Positions 1-8,871 of a DNA stretch of 64,000 nucleotides are shown one piece after another. The DNA lies in contig NZ_AP025172.1 in NCBI RefSeq assembly GCF_003402535.2, positions 620,001-684,000 of the forward strand. The letters are read 5' to 3'. Source of the DNA: Cupriavidus sp. P-10 (GTDB lineage: Bacteria; Pseudomonadota; Gammaproteobacteria; Burkholderiales; Burkholderiaceae). The translations under genes were made by a program, and so were the position numbers. A model generated the notes under the pieces. The model was not told the DNA's origin, made no database searches, and saw nothing but the letters and a program-made list of their open reading frames with translations. Every line of letters begins with the position of its first letter. Within the stretch, counting starts at the first letter, position 1.

Positions 1-937
1 CCGTGCGCGCTGTGATGCTCTGCCTCTATGCCACCGCCCTCAAAATCCTTGGACGTGGAAGGCCATTATTTTGGGATCGTGTTCTGGTTGAACTCCTAGA
101 AAATTCGGCGGTGGCTAGTTTCGGGGATGAAGCGTGTTGCCGGGGCTTCATCGCCTTCGAGAGTGTGGTGGGGATGCCGTTAAGTCCGTTTCAACGAGCG
201 CTGTCGTAACAAAGAAGAATGCAACGCACCCACGAAGACGACATAGAGACCCACGTCATATTTATGATGCATCTCCGGCGCCGGCGCCGGGCTCCGAGAT
301 GACTTTTCCGCTCGCTGTGGAGCGCTGTTGCGCCCTGGGTCAACAGCGAGACGTTGGTCGGCGGGCGTTTCTGACTGACTGCCAACTGACTGCCAACTGC
401 CTGCCAACTGCCTGCCAACTGCCTGCCAACTGCCTGCAACGTTGGGGCGCATTGTTGCGGCGCCTTCTATACGGTGTAGGAAGCGCTCGGCTACCAGAGT
501 CTCTGGAAATGGGTCACCGCCACAGGCGCGTGAGGGGAGGGCGCTTGGGTAGCAACTGCATTGCATCGCTCTCTATTCTGGCTTGGTCACTTGTGGGGAC
601 AATCTGCGGGCCCGCTTCTTGCTGGTAGCCCAAGATACCCTGCGGGCGTCGCGACGCAGAAGGGCTTGGTGCGTCCACGCCGGCAATTTTCGAGTTCGAC
701 CCACTCAAGGGTCAACCGGGTCCGCGCAACGACTTTTCAGGCGACCAATCTTCCTTGCTTGGTAGTCGCGTGTGTTACCTATCGCGAGGGCGAAGGAGCG
801 CTAGGGAACGCTGAGCGCCCACTGCTGTGTTGTTGCGTCGCGCTACCAGAATAGCAAACGTGTTTAATGGGAAAGCATATATTTCAAGGATAACCGATCG
901 TTGAGGCAAGAACTATCTCGAACAAAGGACGTGAACA
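1..937. other. Leading region without a recognisable gene
   Basis: Several overlapping open frames occur on both strands but none has a convincing ribosome site, family resemblance or codon pattern, so no gene is called. The only clear structure is the tandem repeat at 377-440. The last 100 bases are more A+T rich and hold the ribosome-binding sequence AAAGGAC about eight bases before the ATPase start at 938, so the ATPase promoter probably lies here. Confidence 0.6.
377..440. repeat. 11-bp tandem repeat, five units plus a partial
   Basis: Units of GACTGCCAACT (first two) and GCCTGCCAACT (next three) run head to tail from 377 to 431, and a partial sixth unit ends near 440. The period of 11 is not a multiple of three and the repeat lies in sequence with no supported gene, so it is probably a non-coding minisatellite of variable copy number. 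Confidence 0.85.
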
Positions 938-3424
938 ATGACCGAGAAGCTGCGCATGGATATCCCAATCCTGTTGCCGGATGTAGTCGATGCCGCGGAT
1001 GCTTGCGTGGCGCGGCTCATGGGCGAATTGCATGGCCGGGATGGCGTTGAGGAGGTGCATGTCAGACACGCCGCTGCGCAGGAAGCGGCTCAGCTCTGTG
1101 TTCACTATGATCCCGACGTTGTCCCCCTTGCGCGGATTCGTGAACTCGCGCTAAGCGCAGGGGCGAGGATCACGGAAAGGTTTGGGCACGTGCTGTGGCA
1201 AGTTGAGGGTGTCACGCATGAGCGCCGCGCGCGCGCCGTCGCCCAACGGCTGCGCGCACTTCCGGGTGTGCTGGAAGCAGAGGTTAGTCCCGCTGGTTTA
1301 GTGCGGGCTGAGTTTGATGCTGAGCAAGTCACAGAGGCAAGGATCCGGGAAACGCTAGCCGAGTTGGGCGCGTCAAAGAAGGTCGCCAGCCCTGCGCCGA
1401 AGGGTGAGCATACTGGTCATGCTCATGGCACCGCGGAGCACGTGCAAGATTTGGGCGGCAAGGAACATGAGCACACCCATGGTGGCCTCTTCGGTGGCAG
1501 TTCCGAATTGATCTTTTCGCTCACGTGCGGAGCGTTGTTGGGTGTTGGCTTCGCCATCGAGAAACTGGTCGCTGGCGCCGCTGGCTGGCTACCGATTGCC
1601 TGCTATGTTGCGGCGTACTTTTGCGGCGGCTTCTACACGGTTCGCGAGGCGGTCGACAACTTGCGCCTCAAAAAATTTGAGATCGACACGCTGATGTTGG
1701 TCGCAGCTGCAGGCGCGGCATCGTTGGGCGCCTGGGCTGAAGGTGCGTTGCTCCTCTTTCTTTTCAGCCTTGGCCACTCGCTCGAGCACTATGCCATGGG
1801 CCGCGCCAAGCAGGCGATTGAGGCACTCGCTGAGCTTGCGCCCCCCACGGCTACCGTGCTGCGTGATGGGAAGACTCGCGATGTCCCCGTCGAGCAATTG
1901 AAAATTGGCGATGTGGTTGTTGTCCGCCCCAACGAACGCCTGCCGGCGGATGGATTCCTTATAAAGGGTGTCTCGGCAATCAACCAGGCGCCGGTCACCG
2001 GGGAAAGCATCCCAGTCGACAAGCACGCGGTGAATGACGTGGCGACTGCGCAGGCCAAGCCTGGCGCTGTAGGCTCCGAGTCGCGCGTGTTTGCCGGAAC
2101 CATTAACGGCGCCGGGGCCATAGAGGTGGAAGTGACGCGCCTGTCCGGCGAGACTGCGTTGGCGAAGGTCGTCAAGATGGTCAGCGAGGCCCAAACTCAG
2201 AAGTCTCCGACCCAGCGCTTTACCGAAAAGTTCGAGCGCATATTTGTGCCGGTGGTGCTGGGCCTTGCTGGCCTGCTGCTATTCGCCGGACTGGTGATCG
2301 ACGAACCGTTCAGTGCGAGCTTTTACCGAGCCATGGCAGTGTTGGTGGCGGCGAGTCCGTGCGCGCTGGCCATCGCAACACCCAGTGCGGTCCTTTCTGG
2401 CGTGGCACGCGCGGCGCGCGGTGGTGTTTTGGTCAAAGGCGGTGCGCCACTCGAGAATCTCGGCTCGTTGAATGCTATAGCGTTTGATAAAACGGGAACC
2501 CTGACTGAGGGGCGTCCTCATATCACCGACGTAGTGCCCGCCGAAGGTTGTACCGAGGACGAATTGCTACGAATTGCCATTGCAGTCGAATCGCAAAGCG
2601 ATCACCCACTTGCTGCGGCAATTGCCCGCGACGGGCGCGAGCGGGTGGGGGAGGAGGCCCTTCCCTCGGCTAGCGAACTGCGGAGCTTGACGGGGCGCGG
2701 CGTGACCGCACGGCTAGACGGCGAGAACGTATGGATCGGCAAGGCGGAAATGTTCGGTGTCGACGGCATCGCTCCGCTGAGTGAGGCCATGGCATCGGCA
2801 ATTGAAGAGCTACGCAATCGCGGCCGAACGACGATGGTCGTTCGGCGCGGTCAGAAGGATATAGGGGCTATTGGTCTCATGGATACGCCACGGGCGGCTG
2901 CGCGGGTTACGCTCGAACGGCTACATGCCCTAGGCATCAAGCGTATGATTATGATTTCAGGCGACAATCAGAAGGTCGCGGACGCCATTGCTAAGGACGT
3001 CGGACTTGACGAAGCCTGGGGCGACTTGATGCCTGAAGACAAGGTCGAGGCGATAAGGAAGCTCCGCCGGGAGGCGAAGGTCGCTATGGTAGGCGACGGC
3101 GTGAACGACGCCCCTGCCATGGCAAATGCCACGGTTGGCATTGCAATGGGCGCAGCCGGATCCGACGTGGCACTGGAAACGGCGGATGTTGCGCTCATGG
3201 CTGACGACCTGCGGCACTTACCTTTCGCGCTCGCGCTAAGCCGACATACGCGCTCAATCATTTTGCAGAACGTATTTATTAGCCTTGGTGTGGTCGCCTT
3301 CCTCGTGCCTGCGACGATCCTTGGCCTGGGCATTGGACCGGCAGTGGCGATGCACGAGGGCTCGACGCTATTGGTAGTCATCAATGCGCTGCGACTGCTC
3401 GCCTACCGAGACAGGGAGCGCTGA
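938..3424 (+). CDS. czcP: CzcP-like P-type heavy-metal cation-exporting ATPase
   Basis: An 828-residue P1B-type ATPase expected to pump Zn(II), Cd(II) or Co(II) from the cytoplasm to the periplasm. It has a long soluble N-terminus with no CxxC metal site, a His-rich stretch at about residues 155-185, then membrane helices, the transmembrane metal motif SPC at 473-475, the phosphorylation motif DKTGT from Asp517, a GDGVNDAP hinge, and a HEGST motif near residue 806 in the last membrane region. SPC plus HEGS/GT is typical of the P1B-4 group, which includes CzcP of C. metallidurans; zinc-type P1B-2 pumps carry CPC. The start at 938 has AAAGGAC upstream. It stands 3.7 kb upstream of czcI on the same strand, which fits a role in feeding periplasmic metal to CzcCBA. 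The exact substrate is inferred; a CadA/ZntA label is the main alternative. Confidence 0.88.
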   Translation: MTEKLRMDIPILLPDVVDAADACVARLMGELHGRDGVEEVHVRHAAAQEAAQLCVHYDPDVVPLARIRELALSAGARITERFGHVLWQVEGVTHERRARAVAQRLRALPGVLEAEVSPAGLVRAEFDAEQVTEARIRETLAELGASKKVASPAPKGEHTGHAHGTAEHVQDLGGKEHEHTHGGLFGGSSELIFSLTCGALLGVGFAIEKLVAGAAGWLPIACYVAAYFCGGFYTVREAVDNLRLKKFEIDTLMLVAAAGAASLGAWAEGALLLFLFSLGHSLEHYAMGRAKQAIEALAELAPPTATVLRDGKTRDVPVEQLKIGDVVVVRPNERLPADGFLIKGVSAINQAPVTGESIPVDKHAVNDVATAQAKPGAVGSESRVFAGTINGAGAIEVEVTRLSGETALAKVVKMVSEAQTQKSPTQRFTEKFERIFVPVVLGLAGLLLFAGLVIDEPFSASFYRAMAVLVAASPCALAIATPSAVLSGVARAARGGVLVKGGAPLENLGSLNAIAFDKTGTLTEGRPHITDVVPAEGCTEDELLRIAIAVESQSDHPLAAAIARDGRERVGEEALPSASELRSLTGRGVTARLDGENVWIGKAEMFGVDGIAPLSEAMASAIEELRNRGRTTMVVRRGQKDIGAIGLMDTPRAAARVTLERLHALGIKRMIMISGDNQKVADAIAKDVGLDEAWGDLMPEDKVEAIRKLRREAKVAMVGDGVNDAPAMANATVGIAMGAAGSDVALETADVALMADDLRHLPFALALSRHTRSIILQNVFISLGVVAFLVPATILGLGIGPAVAMHEGSTLLVVINALRLLAYRDRER

Positions 3425-3734
3425 ACGCTAACAGGGTGCGTTTTGCCCTCGCGAGGTCAGTTGCATCGCGGATGACTTCTACCCCCTGCCATGTGAAATT
3501 CGGTCGTCTAGCTTGCCAGTGCGCGCAGTTTGTTGCGCAAAGTTCGTAACCCGCCCCTCTCAGGTCACCTTTGGTTGCGCTGATGGTGCCAATGCACTAC
3601 GGTATGCTGCCGCATGAATTGTCTAATCTAGGTGTCAAATTTGTCATGCTTCGTCAATGTGCGCGCAAAGGTTGCACAAAGATTTGATATTAGAATTGGG
3701 GGGTGACAACTGCGGATATTTTGAGGTATTGGCT
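3425..3734. other. Intergenic region after the ATPase
   Basis: No gene, strong hairpin or repeat was seen. The final 100 bases become A+T rich and probably hold the promoter of the small exported protein that starts at 3735. Confidence 0.5.
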
Positions 3735-4031
3735 ATGAAAAAAGTTCTTATCAGCACCCTGATGACGGCACTTGTTTGCGGACCAGTATTTGCGCAAGGC
3801 TCCAAGGACGGCACGCAAGGGCGCACGCGCGCCGAAGTCAAGGAGGAGCTGGCAAAATCTAAGCACGATGGTACCCAGACGATAAAGAACAACGAATATC
3901 CTCCTGGCGAACAGACCGTCCAGCGAGCTCAACGAGATCACGCGACGCATAAACACCCTAACGAGGGTCCGAAGCCTGAATTCGATGAGCACGACAAGGC
4001 GGGAAAGCCGAAGGGCCAAGGAGGAAAGTGA
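3735..4031 (+). CDS. Small exported protein, DUF4148-like
   Basis: A 98-residue protein with a clear Sec signal peptide (MKKVLISTLMTALVCGPVFAQ, cleavage after AQ expected) followed by a hydrophilic, Lys/Glu/His-rich mature part. The segment GRTRAEVKEELAKSKHDG with a following YPPGEQ resembles the DUF4148 domain common in Burkholderiales, whose function is unknown. An open frame extends upstream to 3657, but the signal peptide places the start at 3735. The C-terminus (residues about 70-98) is rich in His, Pro, Lys and Gly and could bind metal, which is only an inference from composition and from the adjacent ATPase. Confidence 0.7.
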   Translation: MKKVLISTLMTALVCGPVFAQGSKDGTQGRTRAEVKEELAKSKHDGTQTIKNNEYPPGEQTVQRAQRDHATHKHPNEGPKPEFDEHDKAGKPKGQGGK

Positions 4032-4374
4032 CCGTCTCGTCCGCGTCATCTTGCTTTTCCTAAAACCGCTACGGGCAGCGACAGTCAGCGCGGGAGTTTC
4101 CGTCTCCCGTGCTGGATTGATTAAATGTAATTTCGCAACGGCTACAAATAGGAGCGCGGGAGTTGGATGTGGGCCATCATTCCATCTCCGATGTCTCGTT
4201 AGCCGCAATGGGCCTCAGAAAGGGCTGAAGTTCGCAGCAAGGTGCTTCGTTTGTTCTTCGGCCTTGGGTGGATGCACTTTATGATGGGTCATTCTTCCCG
4301 TAGAGACCTACTTGGGGGAAGTCAGGTGCAACGCTGGCGCAACGGTTTTACGCCGACACATGTGGGCGAATACC
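4032..4374. other. Intergenic region
   Basis: A weak inverted repeat (CGGGAG/CTCCCG, about 4090-4110) follows the small exported gene but has no T-run. Nothing else is supported. The open frame at 3985-4284 is composed of shadow sequence. Confidence 0.5.
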
Positions 4375-4581
4375 ATGCTGACACCGCATGAAGTGGCCAC
4401 CCTCATATTGATCCGGGAGTCTGCCCCTAACCTCAGTCAGTTGGATCGCTCTGTCATCGACTCGCTTATCGAAAGGAAGCTCGTGTGCATGGTTGCCGCG
4501 GTGGCTGGACCAGGTCACCCTCGTATCACAGCTGCCGGTTGTTTGATGCTCGGAGCCATTTCTAGAAATTCCGTCGAATAA
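4375..4581 (+). CDS. Small hypothetical protein, possibly winged-helix-like
   Basis: A 68-residue protein starting MLTPHEVATLILI. The pattern of a short helix, an acidic LSQLDRSVIDSLIERKLV segment, then a GHPRIT strand-like stretch and a final helix resembles small MarR-like winged-helix fragments in which a helix pair is followed by a beta wing. No family could be named. An upstream in-frame ATG at 4360 and a longer frame from 4312 exist; 4375 is preferred because the helical core begins there. It is not obviously linked to its neighbours. Confidence 0.5.
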   Translation: MLTPHEVATLILIRESAPNLSQLDRSVIDSLIERKLVCMVAAVAGPGHPRITAAGCLMLGAISRNSVE

Positions 4582-4678
4582 TGCGGGTAGCTTGGTCGCT
4601 GTAGTTGCCGTGCGATCTACGCCTTGCCATTGACGCACCCACGCACGCGGTCGCGTCTTCGTAAATTTCCAGGCGACT

Positions 4679-5164
4679 CTATTCGCTCCGATCTGGCTTC
4701 CACTTGCGCAGCAGTCCCAACACCACTAGCGAGTATGCGGTCGCGAGCACTGCTGTCATCGCATGTCCCATTCCAGCCGAGACACCAATTGCTGCGGCCA
4801 TCCATATGCTCGCTGCCGTGGTTAGTCCTTTTACATGGCTGGCGTCATCAGCCTTCAGGATTGCTCCGGCGCAGAGGAAGCCGATTCCTGAGGTTAGGCC
4901 TTGAAGCACCCGGCTGATGTCAGGCAATTGAATGCCAGCCTGAATGGGAACAATAACGAATACACAGGCGCCTAGCGCTACTAGCATGTGAGTTCGAACG
5001 CCGGCGATCTTTCCAGCGTGCTCGCGCTCGTATCCGAGAATCCCGCCCAGAACCATCGAGACAGTCAGCCTTACGCCCGCGCGAAGCCCCTCCGACAGAT
5101 TGGCGAGATCGGAGAATTCGAGTCGAAGAATGCGAACTAGTTCGCCGGTTCCGCTTTGGTCCAT
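4679..5164 (-). CDS. mgtC: MgtC/SapB-family inner membrane protein
   Basis: A 161-residue membrane protein matching the N-terminal MgtC/SapB domain: the segment GGILGYEREHAGKIAGVRTH holds the conserved GxERE and AGxRTH motifs, followed by hydrophobic helices with GLTSGIGFLCAGAI and the VKGLTTAASIW motif. MgtC proteins modulate membrane ATPase activity and help growth under low magnesium or in macrophages; members that are only this domain are common in environmental bacteria. The open frame runs 74 residues further upstream, but that extension is low-complexity and unlike MgtC, so the start is set at 5164. The extension overlaps a 49-bp element shared with the phasin gene (5196-5244). Confidence 0.85.
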   Translation of the reverse strand: MDQSGTGELVRILRLEFSDLANLSEGLRAGVRLTVSMVLGGILGYEREHAGKIAGVRTHMLVALGACVFVIVPIQAGIQLPDISRVLQGLTSGIGFLCAGAILKADDASHVKGLTTAASIWMAAAIGVSAGMGHAMTAVLATAYSLVVLGLLRKWKPDRSE

Positions 5165-5195
5165 TCGCGTGATTTCGAGCCATGCATGAAATCCA

Positions 5196-5244
5196 ATTCT
5201 AGTTTCACGGGCATGACAGGCAGATTGCCCAGCGATGACGGTGG
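5196..5244 (-). repeat. 49-bp element, copy 1, upstream of mgtC
   Basis: This stretch matches 6284-6332 at about 38 of 49 positions without gaps. It begins ATTCTAGTT and ends GATGACGGTGG on the plus strand. Both copies lie upstream of minus-strand genes (32 bp from mgtC, 221 bp from the phasin start), suggesting either a shared regulatory leader or a small dispersed repeat. Confidence 0.6.
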
Positions 5245-5502
5245 GCTTCCGCTCTTTCGCGTCGTGCCGGGCGATCGAAGTCGTTACCATACGACGCGCT
5301 GTCGTGCAGGGCGAAGCGGAGCTAGGGTGGGTAGTTCGTCGAGGAAATGTCGTCGTGAGGCTGCAGCGGCGCTCGAAAACAATCACCCTTTTGCAAGAAC
5401 GGCTTGAGCGCTACTAAGGCATTCCGGCTGACCTTCAAAAAGCGCGGCGGACCGCCGTGGAATGGGTGAATTGCGATTCCACTTCCGCCACTGTGCTCTC
5501 AG

Positions 5503-6063
5503 CTAGCGTTTGGCGGAAGCGCCCGCGGACTGGGCCTTGGCCTTTTGCGTCGCCCCAAGGCGGGCAGCGGTGTTGGCCAACTGGCTTTCGGTGAGCTCTA
5601 CGGCTTTCTTGGTGGCTTGGCGCACGGATTCGCAGAACGTGTTCCCAGATGCCAATGCCGCCAGCCAAGCGCTCACCGCGCCTCCAGAAGTTGTCTGCTG
5701 CGAGAGCCCGTCGATGATGTCTTGCAAGTTGCACCTGCTTGTTTCGTAGTGGGCGTCTGCGACCCGTTGGCAATCCTCTCGCAGGGCTGCCATGATCGCA
5801 TTTGCTTGCACCACAGATGCGCTTCCTTTCTCCGCGGCTTGCTCGATTGAGCTGGCCTGCAAGGCATAGAACTCGATCCGATCTTTGGTCGCCAAGGCTT
5901 TTCGCACGGTCTCCTGGCTGTCAGTGATGGCCTCCTTCATTGTCTGAACGCCCAAGGCGGTGAGCTTCTGGTAGGCATCCAAGGTCTTTGCCGTCATGCC
6001 CAAGACGATATCCATCGCGGCGGCCTGCGTTACGAACAGGGCTTGTAAATTGAGTTCCGGCAT
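5503..6063 (-). CDS. Phasin-family protein
   Basis: A 186-residue, mostly helical Ala/Gln/Thr-rich protein beginning MPELNLQALFVTQAAAMD. The pattern of long amphipathic helices without membrane segments and with the LQASSIEQAAEKGSASVVQ region fits the phasin family, proteins that coat polyhydroxyalkanoate granules and are abundant in Cupriavidus. The start at 6063 is supported by AAGGAG six bases upstream; the open frame extends to 6432 but that part is not phasin-like. The C-terminus is an Ala/Lys/Gln tail like those of PhaP paralogues. No polyhydroxybutyrate synthesis genes are nearby, so this is an isolated copy; some phasin-domain proteins have other roles. Confidence 0.75.
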   Translation of the reverse strand: MPELNLQALFVTQAAAMDIVLGMTAKTLDAYQKLTALGVQTMKEAITDSQETVRKALATKDRIEFYALQASSIEQAAEKGSASVVQANAIMAALREDCQRVADAHYETSRCNLQDIIDGLSQQTTSGGAVSAWLAALASGNTFCESVRQATKKAVELTESQLANTAARLGATQKAKAQSAGASAKR

Positions 6064-6283
6064 CGTGTGCTCCTTAAAGCTTGTCCCCAAGCTTGTCGGG
6101 GCAGCATTGTTGGCAGGCTGCGATCCGAGTTGGCCGAGGTGTTGCGCTGAGGAAAGTGCGGTACCGCAATTCAATATGGCAGCGATGCCCATTACCACTG
6201 GCAGTGGTGATGCAACGCTCCTCGCGCAGATGGATCGACCGTTCTTGCCCCGTTTGCGTTCGTTAGGTTGACGCAGACATTCG

Positions 6284-6332
6284 ATTCTAGTTCTTCGAAC
6301 ATGACGCGTAGATTGCACTGAGATGACGGTGG
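6284..6332 (-). repeat. 49-bp element, copy 2, upstream of the phasin gene
   Basis: About 78 percent identical to 5196-5244 in the same orientation, with no gaps. The best conserved parts are the two ends. Confidence 0.6.
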
Positions 6333-6690
6333 TCGTCGTCGCACGGTGAACCCGAGAGCTTGACGTAGGGATGACGCCGCCGACGGCCGCAGCTCCACGC
6401 GTTTCACAGCCAGCGCGGGATGTGCGTGGCAATATATCTGATCATCGAGTGCTGTCGCGTAACTCCCGTGCATCGCGCGCGCGGAACCTACGCGGATGCC
6501 GTTGACAAAGCTGCTGGAGAAAAAAGACGGACGCGCCCATGTGACGAGCTGACGCACCTGTCCTTTGCATTGCCCGGGCCGGGCGGTGAAATGGGTGGCG
6601 CGACGCTGTTGGAGGTTATTGTTTGCTCATTGTGGCTGGGAAAGCGGAGAGCCAGACCCGCGCCGGTGGATGGGTGAAAATTAACGAATG

Positions 6691-6745
6691 ATTACATTTT
6701 GGCAATAATGGCCGGAAAGGGACGAACGGAAACTAAACTTCGCGC
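6691..6745 (+). promoter_or_regulatory. ATTACA-type promoter motif upstream of the czc operon
   Basis: ATTACATTTTGGCAATAATG at 6691-6710 resembles ATTACAGTTTAGCAAT at 31205 and ATTACAGTTTTGCAACAAT at 40476, both in front of czcN-type sequences. An A+T-rich ACTAAACTTCG follows about 40 bases later, where the other copies have CTACAAAGTTCG and CTATAAAATTCG. A binding site for CzcR or another regulator is possible; this is inference from conservation only. Confidence 0.45.
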
Positions 6746-6887
6746 CGAACGCCTGACCACCCGGTGCGCACAAGTATCTCCTGAGGGCTTGTCCTCACAG
6801 AGGCTGCCACGCTCTTGAGTTGTCTCGCTTCGCCATGCCGCCACGGTAACGCCACTCCTTCAAAGTTATGTGGCTCCGGAGTCACCA

Positions 6888-7064
6888 ATGCACTACGGTC
6901 ATGTTTCGGAGTCCGTCATAGTCAGCTTGCTCGCCATGCTGGCTGGGCTAGCTGTTATCTACATAGGGTTCGCAATTTATTTGCGCAGAAAGTATGGGCC
7001 AACGCCGAAAAAAAGGCAGTTCGAGCGAACAAAGCGGCAACCGACTTCCAAGCGCAAGCGATGA
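6888..7064 (+). CDS. Small single-span membrane protein
   Basis: A 58-residue protein with a short N-terminus (MHYGHVSESV), one membrane helix at about residues 9-32 and a strongly basic tail rich in Lys, Arg and Gln that should stay in the cytoplasm by the positive-inside rule. CGGAG lies about seven bases before the ATG. It sits 117 bp before czcI on the same strand, so it may be co-transcribed with czc. No family is recognised. Confidence 0.5.
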   Translation: MHYGHVSESVIVSLLAMLAGLAVIYIGFAIYLRRKYGPTPKKRQFERTKRQPTSKRKR

Positions 7065-7181
7065 TCGCGCCTCAAATTTGATGAGGTCCCGCGGTGTTTG
7101 AGGTAAACTTCATCCTCTTGCACCCGTGACCGTTGGACCTTTAGCAAGCTAGCCCCCTCGCGGGATTGAAGCCTCCAGAGC

Positions 7182-7529
7182 ATGCGACGCTACTTTCTGA
7201 TACTTGTGCTGCTGATTCTGCCGGTCCAGTTCTCCTGGGCGGCAGCGGCGCGCTATTGTCAGCATGAGACGGCGTCTGTGCCTTGGCATCCTGGTCACCA
7301 CGAGCACCGTCACCAAGCCTCGGAAAGCAAGCCTGATTTCGAGAAAAAGTCGGTGCTCGATACCGACTGCGGTGTGTGCCACATCGTGTCGGCACCGTTC
7401 ATGTTCGGACAAGTCTTGGATTTGACGAACGCGCAGCGCGTGGAACACGCCAATAGTCACCACACTTCGACTTTTACCTCGCTGAACCCTAGGGCACCAG
7501 ACCGCCCTCAGTGGCGCCGTCTCGCGTAA
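7182..7529 (+). CDS. czcI: CzcI, czc-associated periplasmic protein
   Basis: A 115-residue protein with an N-terminal signal or anchor helix (residues 1-22), a His-rich segment HHEHRH at about 38-43, a DCGVCH motif near residue 65, and a C-terminus ending RPQWRRLA. This matches CzcI, the first gene upstream of czcCBA in C. metallidurans, thought to influence czc expression from the periplasm. It is 69 bp upstream of czcC. A broken relative at 41485 shares the signal peptide, His cluster and PRPxW ending. Confidence 0.88.
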   Translation: MRRYFLILVLLILPVQFSWAAAARYCQHETASVPWHPGHHEHRHQASESKPDFEKKSVLDTDCGVCHIVSAPFMFGQVLDLTNAQRVEHANSHHTSTFTSLNPRAPDRPQWRRLA

Positions 7530-7598
7530 TCGGCGAGACGACTTCTGTGCTCCTGCGTCTCGTCGAGTTCTCCCGGGCAAAAACCTTGGTGCAATTCG

Positions 7599-8855
7599 AT
7601 GCGAAGACTATTTTTGCCGCTCGGGCTGGCGGCGGCATTCCTCAGCCCAAACATTGCTGTAGCGCAACCTCAGCTTGCAACGTCGACGATTCCGGCCCTC
7701 CCGAGAGAGACCGCCGAGCCGCTGACACTTGACGCCGCGCTGTCGCTTGCGGCCGCAAGTAATTTCAGTTTGTCAGCGGCCGCCAAAGAACTCGACGCCA
7801 CCGAAGGTGGCATCATGCAGGCTCGGACGATTCCAAATCCGGAGCTTGCAACCCTTATAGAAGATACCCGCCGCTCCAGCCGGACATCCACGGCGCAAGT
7901 CAATATTCCCATTGAACTGGGCGGCAAGCGCTCGGCGCGAATCGACGCCGCGGAGCGAACCCGTGAGTTAGCGCAGGCAACGCTAGCTAGCGTTCGCGGT
8001 GATATCCGAGCGCAAGTCATTGAGAGCTTTTTTTCCGTACTCATTGCTCAGGAACGCGTGAAGTTGGCGACCGGTTCCGCGGATATTGCCGCACGCGGTG
8101 CTCAAGCTGCTGCACGGCGAGTCGCCGCCGGAAAGATATCGCCGGTCGACGAGACAAAGGCACGCGTTGAGCAAGCGAATGCTGAACTGGAGTTGGCCGA
8201 GGCAACGGCAAGTCTGCAGTCTGCCCGGCAGGTGTTGACGGCCCTTTGGGGAAATGCCGCTCCGCAGTTTTCGGAGGCGCAGGGAAATTTGGACGCGTTG
8301 CCGTCGAGGCCTAGTCCGGAGGCCCTCCAGCAGCAACTGGACAGTTCTCCGTTGGTGGCGGCCAGTCGTGCGGAAATGGACCGTCGTCAAGCGATTATTA
8401 ATGTTGAGCGTAGTCGTCAATACCCCGATCTCACGGTGAGCCTTGGCGCCAAACGTGACAACGAGGCAAACCGGAACATGGCCGTTATAGGCGTCGCCAT
8501 TCCCCTACCGATCTTCGACCGAAATCAGGGCAACCTGTATCAGGCCATTCGTCTGGCAGACAAAGCGCAGGATGAATACCTAGCAAACCGAATCAATTTG
8601 ACCCGAGGGCTTCTGCAGGCCTCAAATCAGCTGTCGGTGTCGCGGGCCTCAGCTCAGACATTGAAAGATACGGTTCTTCCAGCTGCGGAGCAGGCGTACA
8701 ACGCGGCAACCATTGGTTTCGATGCTGGTAAGTTTAACTACCTTGATGTGCTGGATGCACAGCGCACGCTGTTTCAAGCACGAATTCGCTACCTGGGCGT
8801 GCTGGGGCAAACCTATCAGTCAGCGACAACGATAGATCGCATTCTGGGACGCTAA
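7599..8855 (+). CDS. czcC: CzcC outer-membrane efflux protein
   Basis: A 418-residue TolC-type outer-membrane factor: signal peptide at residues 1-23, then two outer-membrane efflux repeats rich in Ala, Gln and Arg with the typical coiled-coil and LDVLDAQRTLFQARIRYL segment near the end. It should form the outer-membrane channel of the CzcCBA complex and release Co(II), Zn(II) and Cd(II) outside the cell. Length and position between czcI and czcB match the known operon. The ATG at 7599 lacks a strong ribosome site, but the signal peptide begins there. The gap to czcB is 16 bp. Confidence 0.93.
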   Translation: MRRLFLPLGLAAAFLSPNIAVAQPQLATSTIPALPRETAEPLTLDAALSLAAASNFSLSAAAKELDATEGGIMQARTIPNPELATLIEDTRRSSRTSTAQVNIPIELGGKRSARIDAAERTRELAQATLASVRGDIRAQVIESFFSVLIAQERVKLATGSADIAARGAQAAARRVAAGKISPVDETKARVEQANAELELAEATASLQSARQVLTALWGNAAPQFSEAQGNLDALPSRPSPEALQQQLDSSPLVAASRAEMDRRQAIINVERSRQYPDLTVSLGAKRDNEANRNMAVIGVAIPLPIFDRNQGNLYQAIRLADKAQDEYLANRINLTRGLLQASNQLSVSRASAQTLKDTVLPAAEQAYNAATIGFDAGKFNYLDVLDAQRTLFQARIRYLGVLGQTYQSATTIDRILGR

Positions 8856-8871
8856 GACGGGATTCAATACC

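Larger units (their letters stand above)
6064..6887. other. Intergenic region between phasin and the czc block
   Basis: No supported gene. It holds the second copy of the 49-bp element (6284-6332) and an ATTACA-type promoter motif at 6691. The start of the phasin transcript must lie here. Confidence 0.5.

Noticed and set aside
377..440. Possible CRISPR array
   Set aside because: The units are 11 bp and directly adjacent with no spacers.
3..854. Several overlapping open frames of 60-164 residues on both strands
   Set aside because: No ribosome sites, no family motifs and mutually overlapping frames; one simply reads through the tandem repeat.
4085..4115. Terminator after the DUF4148-like gene
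   Set aside because: The stem is short and there is no T-run.
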